A stretch of DNA of 9,974 bases from NCBI GenBank assembly GCA_003160755.1, contig QEXZ01000052.1:1-9974 (forward strand), read 5' to 3'. The notes beneath the pieces were generated by a model. That model had not been told where the DNA came from. It did no database searches and saw nothing but the letters and a program-made list of their open reading frames with translations. A program made the translations under genes and the position numbers. Source of the stretch: Methanomicrobiales archaeon (lineage in GTDB: Archaea > Halobacteriota > Syntropharchaeia > Alkanophagales > Methanospirareceae). Shown here piece by piece: positions 6,258 through 9,974 of this stretch (position 1 is its first letter; the number at the start of each line of letters is the position of its first letter).

Positions 6258-7457
6258 ATGACGGAAACAGAAGCTTTTAATGTAAAAGATATATTCGTAG
6301 AGATGAAGGATATCTCGGGCTCGATGTTAGACCTCGCCTATTCGGCAGTTCTGTATAGCAACCCCGAGATAGCGAAAGAGGTATTTAAATTAGAGGAGCG
6401 GATGCATTCTCTGTTGTATAAACTAAGAATAGCGATAATGTTGGGCACGAGGAACCCCGAAGATGCGATTGAATTCACTGCAATACTGCAAATGGCATCT
6501 GCGGCGGAGAAGATATCCAATGCTGCGGGAGACATCGCAAAAATAGCAGAATCGGTAGATATAAGTCATTATCTTGACCGTGAGGATTTTGAAGAGGCCG
6601 TAATAAACGTGAGGATAAAGCCCCCCTCAGAGTTACGAGATAAGACGCTGAAGGAATTAAAGCTCGAGACTGAGACGGGAATGAGTGTACTGGCAATAAA
6701 AAGAGGGGTTAAATGGATATATTCGCCTGATGAAAACGAGCGGTTAAAGGAAGGCGATTTGATTATCTCTTCTGGCCCTACCGAAGGAATCCCGATTTTT
6801 TGCAAAATCGCAATGGGGGAGGAATATAAGGGGAAGAAAGAGAAGGAGGTCGCAAGAGGGGAAGGTATAAAAAGGAAAAGGATAACAGAGGAAATAGCTG
6901 ACCTCATCGCAGATATGAAAAACATATCGGAGTTGACGGTTGGTCTTTCTTATTCCGCGGTCATGTTTGACAGCAAAGAAATAGCGGAGGAAGTAGGCGA
7001 TTTGGAAGAGTCAATGGACAGGATGAAGGATGAATTAGAGATTTCGGTGATAGAGGCAGCGAGAGGAATAACGGATAAAAGCAATTTTGACGAACTCAGA
7101 GGTTTGTTGCACGTTGCTATTTCTTCCGAAATGATATCAGATGCGGCGTATGAGATTGCAGACGTGGTGCTCCGCGATATTCAGTTGCACCCGGTTTTCT
7201 CGGCTTCTATAAAAGAATCCGATGAGGTAATATTGAAACTGGATGCTAAAAATAAGGACATATATAGGAAGACGCTGAAGGAGTTGAATATAGAAACTCG
7301 AACAGGAATGTTCATACTGGCAATTCGTAGAAAGAGCGGCAAATGGGTGTATAATCCCGCAGGGGATGCGGTGATAAAGAAAGGCGATTTGTTAATCATG
7401 CGCGGTCCGAAAGAAGGCGAGGAGAAGATAAAGGAGATTGTATCTGCTCAATCATAA
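6258..7457 (+). CDS. PhoU-RCK_C tandem protein (COG3273-like)
   Basis: A 399-residue soluble protein made of two copies of the same unit: PhoU-like helical domain (about 10-105), RCK_C/TrkA-C domain (about 113-185), charged linker (about 188-208), second PhoU-like domain (about 209-300) and second RCK_C (about 312-395). The internal duplication is plain: residues 16-49 beginning MKDISGSMLDLAYSAV match 220-253 beginning MKNISELTVGLSYSAV, and TLKELKLETETGMSVLAI matches TLKELNIETRTGMFILAI. RCK_C domains bind small ligands or ions and gate potassium or other cation transporters, and PhoU domains regulate transporters. No signal peptide or membrane segment is present, so it is probably a cytosolic regulatory partner of a cation transporter. 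No transporter gene lies in this window. The start is supported by a strong Shine-Dalgarno motif and a TATA box. Confidence 0.85.
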   Translation: MTETEAFNVKDIFVEMKDISGSMLDLAYSAVLYSNPEIAKEVFKLEERMHSLLYKLRIAIMLGTRNPEDAIEFTAILQMASAAEKISNAAGDIAKIAESVDISHYLDREDFEEAVINVRIKPPSELRDKTLKELKLETETGMSVLAIKRGVKWIYSPDENERLKEGDLIISSGPTEGIPIFCKIAMGEEYKGKKEKEVARGEGIKRKRITEEIADLIADMKNISELTVGLSYSAVMFDSKEIAEEVGDLEESMDRMKDELEISVIEAARGITDKSNFDELRGLLHVAISSEMISDAAYEIADVVLRDIQLHPVFSASIKESDEVILKLDAKNKDIYRKTLKELNIETRTGMFILAIRRKSGKWVYNPAGDAVIKKGDLLIMRGPKEGEEKIKEIVSAQS

Positions 7458-7477
7458 TTTGTATAGCAGATGTAAAA

Positions 7478-7507
7478 AACCACGAGATTTCACAAGATTA
7501 ACACAAG
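7478..7507 (+). repeat. Dispersed repeat, family 1, copy C
   Basis: It begins AACCACGAGATTTCACAAG and ends ATTAACACAAG, the closest relative of copy A at 343-371 with few substitutions. It starts 21 bases after the PhoU/RCK_C stop codon and pairs in inverted orientation with copy D. Confidence 0.7.
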
Positions 7508-7522
7508 AAAAAATAAATTATA

Positions 7523-7646
7523 GACACAGATTAACGCAGATTGACACAGATGATAAAAATCAACAATGTCAAACTTAAATTTAGAAAGTCCGCGTAAGTC
7601 CGTGTAAATCAGTGTCTTAAATAGAAGGAAGTTACACTTTATATAC
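7523..7646 (+). repeat. ~120-bp palindromic repeat element, family 2, copy 1
   Basis: The left arm is GACACAGATTAACGCAGATT followed by GACACAGAT, three ~10-nt direct subunits. The right arm, about 7588-7617, has the same subunits in inverse (complement of TCCGCGTAAGTCCGTGTAAATC and GTGTC, shown here in parts), so the transcript could fold into a long hairpin with a ~35-nt AT-rich loop. A conserved tail TTAAATAGAAGG...ACTTTATATAC follows, ending in a TATA-box-like sequence. The copy at 9416-9534 matches 37 of the first 38 bases and 32 of the last 35. Similarity may begin slightly earlier, at 7511. Confidence 0.85.
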
Positions 7647-7717
7647 GGCAAGAAAGGGGATTAACAAGTGGTAAAGTAAGTAGTAATGTGTTGAGATAGG
7701 GCAATATTATCCTTCCT

Positions 7718-7747
7718 CTCGTGGAAATCTATGTAATCTTGTGGTTA
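7718..7747 (-). repeat. Dispersed repeat, family 1, copy D (inverted)
   Basis: On the minus strand it starts AACCACAAGATTACATAG and ends TTCCACGAG, matching copies B, A and C. It lies 31 bp beyond the riboflavin synthase stop and closes the inverted pair with copy C. Confidence 0.7.
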
Positions 7748-7777
7748 TCTGAATAAATATCTCAAGTATATCATAAC

Positions 7778-8245
7778 TTATCTTAGCGGACCCGCATCTT
7801 CAAACCCTTCTCGCTTACCCATTCCTGCTTCACGTTCCAGCTCTTGCGGTTTGAAAAGCAGTTTCAGCACGTTTTGTGCATGTTCGCGCGCACGGCGGTC
7901 TGCGAGCAATGCCAGTTCTTTATCATGCTCTACTTCGTCTTCGTGTACAAAGACCTCGATTATGTGCCGGGAAGTGAGTACCTGAGCAGCTATAATTCCG
8001 AGTGAAGCTTCGTGTGCGCATTGTTTGTCTATAACCTCTGGCCCGGGCATAGCAAATGCCATTACGATGTCGCAGCCTTTCTCCTCTATCAGCTTCTTCG
8101 ATGCCACTGGTAAGTCTTTCATACCCGGGACGGTGTACCGCTCTATCTTCAGCGATGCGTTTTTCCTTAGCTCATCTATTGCCGCCCCGCCCATATCATA
8201 TCTTGCAAACGTGGTATCGGCAATGCCTACTTTTTTTTCGGTCAT
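7778..8245 (-). CDS. ribC: Riboflavin synthase, archaeal type
   Basis: A 155-residue protein that resembles the Methanocaldococcus MJ1184 enzyme throughout. It catalyses dismutation of two 6,7-dimethyl-8-ribityllumazine molecules to riboflavin and the pyrimidine precursor. The archaeal enzyme is homologous to lumazine synthase, not to bacterial RibE, and is an oligomeric cytosolic protein. Conserved blocks are KVGIADTTFAR at 5-15, TVPGMKDLPVA at 38-48, CDIVMAFAMPGPEVIDK at 58-74, CAHEASLG at 76-83, HIIEVFVHEDE at 94-104 and the C-terminal GFEDAGP. It is full length. The ATG at 8245 gives the family N-terminus; there is no good Shine-Dalgarno motif, but a TATA box at 8287-8296 implies a very short leader. 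It is monocistronic here and diverges from the nucleotidyltransferase gene. Confidence 0.95.
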   Translation of the reverse strand: MTEKKVGIADTTFARYDMGGAAIDELRKNASLKIERYTVPGMKDLPVASKKLIEEKGCDIVMAFAMPGPEVIDKQCAHEASLGIIAAQVLTSRHIIEVFVHEDEVEHDKELALLADRRAREHAQNVLKLLFKPQELEREAGMGKREGFEDAGPLR

Positions 8246-8286
8246 GTTTGGACGTTAAGAAAGAGGTCAACTTCAAGAACAAAAGA

Positions 8287-8296
8287 TAAATATAAA
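8287..8296 (-). promoter_or_regulatory. TATA box for ribC
   Basis: On the minus strand it reads TTTATATTTA, 41 bases before the ATG at 8245, giving an expected start site near 8262-8266 and a ~20-nt leader. Confidence 0.5.
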
Positions 8297-8399
8297 AACA
8301 GATATAATTAAAACTTTCGATTAAGTTTCATTAAAAGACTTCATCACTCCAAAATCACAATCAAACAAATAATAAATTCTTTTGGTAAAGCTTTTCTAT

Positions 8400-8441
8400 A
8401 AGCCCTTACCGGGCTTGCGGGGTGGTGGGGTGGAACCCCAC
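8400..8441 (+). other. Two GC-rich hairpins in nucleotidyltransferase leader
   Basis: Hairpin 1 pairs AAGCCC (8400-8405) with GGGCTT (8411-8416) around a TTACC loop. Hairpin 2 pairs GTGGGGT (8425-8431) with ACCCCAC (8435-8441) around a GGA triloop. They stand out as a GC-rich block in a very AT-rich divergent spacer (8246-8459) and end 18 bases before the ATG at 8460. A weak TATA-like stretch at about 8369-8378 would start transcription near 8400, placing both in a ~60-nt leader. They could be a structured regulatory leader or a small RNA. I match them to no known riboswitch or snoRNA. Confidence 0.4.
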
Positions 8442-8459
8442 ATAAGAAAAGGTTTGTTT

Positions 8460-9437
8460 ATGACAACAAGGATACGAATACGGGACTTTGTGACAACATC
8501 GCAGGCATGGATTTTTTCGGTGGTCAGCTATGACTCAGGAGAGGGAGATGTAAAATGCATCCTGCGATATATTCCCGATGAAAGCGGCGACCGCGTCTCG
8601 GAGAAGGGGAGATACAGGAAACTGGATTTTCACGAATCTTATGCATTCCTGAGAACGCATCGGCCTGAATATGTAAAAGACGTGCATGAGGTGCCAAAAA
8701 AGGACATAACTGAAATCCTGCGACCTGAGGAGAGACTTCCACGGATTGCCGAGCGTGAAGGGGACGTACGGAATATTTATGAACTTCTTGGGAAGGCGAT
8801 TCCAAAAGACAGAATAGGCATCACGGGCTCGTTTTTATGTGGTCTTAACAATCAACAATCCGACCTCGATTTTGTCGTTTACGGGCAGAAGAACTTCAAC
8901 CTTGCGAGACAGATTGTCGCGGATGCAACAAAGGAGGGAAATCTTCTCACCGAGATAGGACAAGATGTGTGGAAGCAGATTTACAATAAAAGGAATCCTG
9001 AGTTGAGTTATGATGATTTCGTGGCGCAGGAAAAAAGGAAGAAAAACAGAGGTGTAATAGACGACACATATTTTGACCTTTTATACGTCCGGGATTGGGC
9101 TGAAATAAGGAAATTAGATAGGCGAGATTACGAAAAGGGAGAAAGAATGGGTTATGCCAGGATAACGGCAGAAGTAAAAAACGCCCCTTTCTCCTTTGAT
9201 AGCCCTGCTATATATGAAATTGAACATCCCGAGATAAGCAAGGTTCTATGCTTTACTCATACGTACACAGGCCAAGCATCAGAGGGAGAGATCATAGAGG
9301 CTCGTGGAGTAATAGAGCGCACAAAACACGAGACAAGACTGGTTGTAGGCACCACAAGAGAGGCAAAAGGTGAATGGATAAAATCGCTATCACTTTTACA
9401 AGGAAATAAATCGTTGACACAGATTAACGCAGATTAA
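8460..9437 (+). CDS. Predicted archaeal nucleotidyltransferase (COG1665-like)
   Basis: A 325-residue protein of unknown substrate. The N-terminal ~100 residues (MTTRIRIRDFVTTSQAWIFS and onward, with LRYIPDESGDR) resemble the archaeal COG1665 group. A minimal nucleotidyltransferase core follows: GITGSF at 120-125, then SDLDFVV at 134-140 with metal-binding D135 and D137, and a possible third carboxylate D206 in YFDLLYV. Such enzymes transfer a nucleotide or nucleotidyl group to RNA, protein or a small molecule. A C-terminal beta-rich region (about 230-312) may bind the substrate. The ATG at 8460 is chosen because the family N-terminus starts there; an in-frame TTG at 8382 would translate the GC-rich hairpins. 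A weak AAAGG motif lies upstream. The last six or seven residues (LTQINAD) and the stop codon lie inside a dispersed repeat, so the natural C-terminus may have been altered. Confidence 0.8.
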   Translation: MTTRIRIRDFVTTSQAWIFSVVSYDSGEGDVKCILRYIPDESGDRVSEKGRYRKLDFHESYAFLRTHRPEYVKDVHEVPKKDITEILRPEERLPRIAEREGDVRNIYELLGKAIPKDRIGITGSFLCGLNNQQSDLDFVVYGQKNFNLARQIVADATKEGNLLTEIGQDVWKQIYNKRNPELSYDDFVAQEKRKKNRGVIDDTYFDLLYVRDWAEIRKLDRRDYEKGERMGYARITAEVKNAPFSFDSPAIYEIEHPEISKVLCFTHTYTGQASEGEIIEARGVIERTKHETRLVVGTTREAKGEWIKSLSLLQGNKSLTQINAD

Positions 9438-9534
9438 CACAGATGATAAAAATTATCAATGTTCAACGTAAATAAATCCGCGTAAATCCGCGTAAATCCG
9501 TGTCTTAAATAGAAGGCAGTTATACTTTATGTAC
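9416..9534 (+). repeat. ~120-bp palindromic repeat element, family 2, copy 2
   Basis: The left arm GACACAGATTAACGCAGATT continues as AACACAGAT; the right arm (about 9475-9505) contains AAATCCGCGT units that are the inverse of the left ones, followed by the conserved tail TTAAATAGAAGGCAGTTATACTT (given in part). It encodes the end of the nucleotidyltransferase ORF, including its TAA at 9435-9437, and ends 10 bases before the phosphatase ATG at 9544. The TATA-like tail differs from copy 1 by one base in the core (TTTATGTAC versus TTTATATAC). Confidence 0.85.
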
Positions 9535-9543
9535 AAAGATAAA

Positions 9544-9974
9544 ATGGAAATAAACGAACTGTTGGAGATTTCGTCTGAGTTGAGGGAGTCCATAAGAACC
9601 TATATCTCGGAAAACGCGGACTACGGAGAGGTAATAGCGACGAGGGCAAGGGACGTAACGAGGAAGATAGACATGTTCGCGGAGAGAGCACTGGAGAAAG
9701 CATTGAGTTCCCGCGGCCTGTGTGCGAGGATAATATCAGAAGAATTGGGTGACCACATATTTCCAAAGGGAGACGGTAACGAGCCGAAATTCACGCTTAT
9801 TTTTGACCCCATAGATGGCTCCACAAATGCCATTCTTGGCATACCGTTCTTCTGCTCTTCTATCGCTTATTTACCGAAGGTAGAGCACCTCACCTTTGAC
9901 GACATTCAAGCAAGCGTTGTTACAACTATTCAGGGGCGGACATACTACGCAGTGAAGGGCGGGCACGCATTTGT
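9544..9974 (+). CDS. suhB: Inositol monophosphatase / class IV FBPase (partial)
   Basis: The first 143 codons of a metal-dependent sugar phosphatase; the gene continues beyond the window. In archaea such enzymes (MJ0109 type) hydrolyse fructose-1,6-bisphosphate in gluconeogenesis and inositol monophosphate. Metal-binding motifs are visible: SEELG at residues 65-69 with E66, and FDPIDGSTN at 87-95 with D88 and D91, plus a KIDMFAERAL segment at 41-50. From ATG 9544 the spacing to SEEL is the same as I recall for MJ0109, give or take two residues. An in-frame ATG at 9529 would add MYKDK, but that codon falls inside the repeat tail where the other copy has a TATA box, so I judge it less likely. 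No clear Shine-Dalgarno motif precedes 9544. Confidence 0.88.
   Translation, partial: MEINELLEISSELRESIRTYISENADYGEVIATRARDVTRKIDMFAERALEKALSSRGLCARIISEELGDHIFPKGDGNEPKFTLIFDPIDGSTNAILGIPFFCSSIAYLPKVEHLTFDDIQASVVTTIQGRTYYAVKGGHAF

Larger units (their letters stand above)
7458..7777. other. 320-bp convergent spacer filled with nested repeats
   Basis: No convincing gene lies here. From left to right it holds family 1 copy C (7478-7507), the ~124-bp family 2 element (7523-7646), about 65 bp of unexplained sequence (7652-7717), and the inverted family 1 copy D (7718-7747). The outer pair C/D brackets the inner palindrome. It separates the converging PhoU/RCK_C and riboflavin synthase genes. No oligo-T terminator as clear as that at 371-409 is seen. 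Confidence 0.7.

Noticed and set aside
7478..7747. Possible CRISPR array from repeated ~30-bp units
   Set aside because: The units occur in both orientations, are imperfect, and are not separated by equal-length unique spacers; no cas genes are near. They are palindromic dispersed repeats.
8400..8441. tRNA or box C/D RNA at the GC-rich hairpins
   Set aside because: No cloverleaf, T-arm consensus, or C/D box pair could be found; only two simple stems are present.
8382..8459. N-terminal extension of the nucleotidyltransferase from TTG 8382
   Set aside because: It would translate the GC-rich hairpins into a Gly/Pro-rich peptide, has a weak start codon, and the recognisable family N-terminus begins at ATG 8460.
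9529..9543. ATG 9529 as start of the IMPase/FBPase
   Set aside because: It lies within the conserved tail of the repeat at the place where the other copy has TATA, and ATG 9544 gives the expected distance to the metal-binding motif. It remains a possible alternative.

Overview
The window looks like chromosomal DNA of a euryarchaeon. Evidence: archaeal-type shikimate kinase (GHMP fold), archaeal riboflavin synthase, the archaeal thiolase/HMG-CoA synthase/DUF35 mevalonate module, a DUF131 (TIGR00304-like) membrane protein, a COG1665-type nucleotidyltransferase and a class IV FBPase/inositol monophosphatase. TATA boxes lie upstream of several genes, and purine-rich or GGTGA Shine-Dalgarno motifs precede some starts. 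I would guess a methanogen-, ANME- or Archaeoglobi-related lineage, but the exact taxon is inference.

Layout. A small membrane protein (+, 11-283) converges on ilvE (-, 518-1456) across an AT-rich spacer. The spacer holds an inverted repeat pair and a 17-bp A/T hairpin that probably terminates both genes. Minus-strand genes follow, in transcription order: larE (6126-5296), then a promoter and thiolase (5220-3979), a DUF35-HMG-CoA synthase fusion (3969-2437), shikimate kinase (2425-1529), and ilvE with its own TATA box. A PhoU/RCK_C tandem protein (+, 6258-7457) diverges from larE. Riboflavin synthase (-, 8245-7778) converges on it across a 320-bp spacer full of repeats. A nucleotidyltransferase (+, 8460-9437) diverges from riboflavin synthase and has two GC-rich hairpins in its presumed leader. 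An IMPase/FBPase (+, from 9544) runs off the window.

How the genes work together. Thiolase and the DUF35-HMG-CoA synthase fusion perform the first two steps of the mevalonate (isoprenoid lipid) pathway, acetyl-CoA to acetoacetyl-CoA to HMG-CoA. Shikimate kinase (aromatic amino acids) follows 11 bp behind, and ilvE (branched-chain amino acids) comes next, so this is an anabolic strand. ribC makes riboflavin for flavins and F420-type metabolism; the phosphatase serves gluconeogenesis or inositol synthesis.

Most notable are (1) the DUF35-HMGS fusion, with DUF35 at the N-terminus and only three of the usual four zinc-ribbon cysteines, and (2) palindromic intergenic repeats built from ~10-nt CACAGATTAA-like subunits. 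One ~120-bp type is present twice at high identity and ends in a TATA-box-like sequence; one copy supplies the last codons and the stop of the nucleotidyltransferase gene and abuts the next gene's start.
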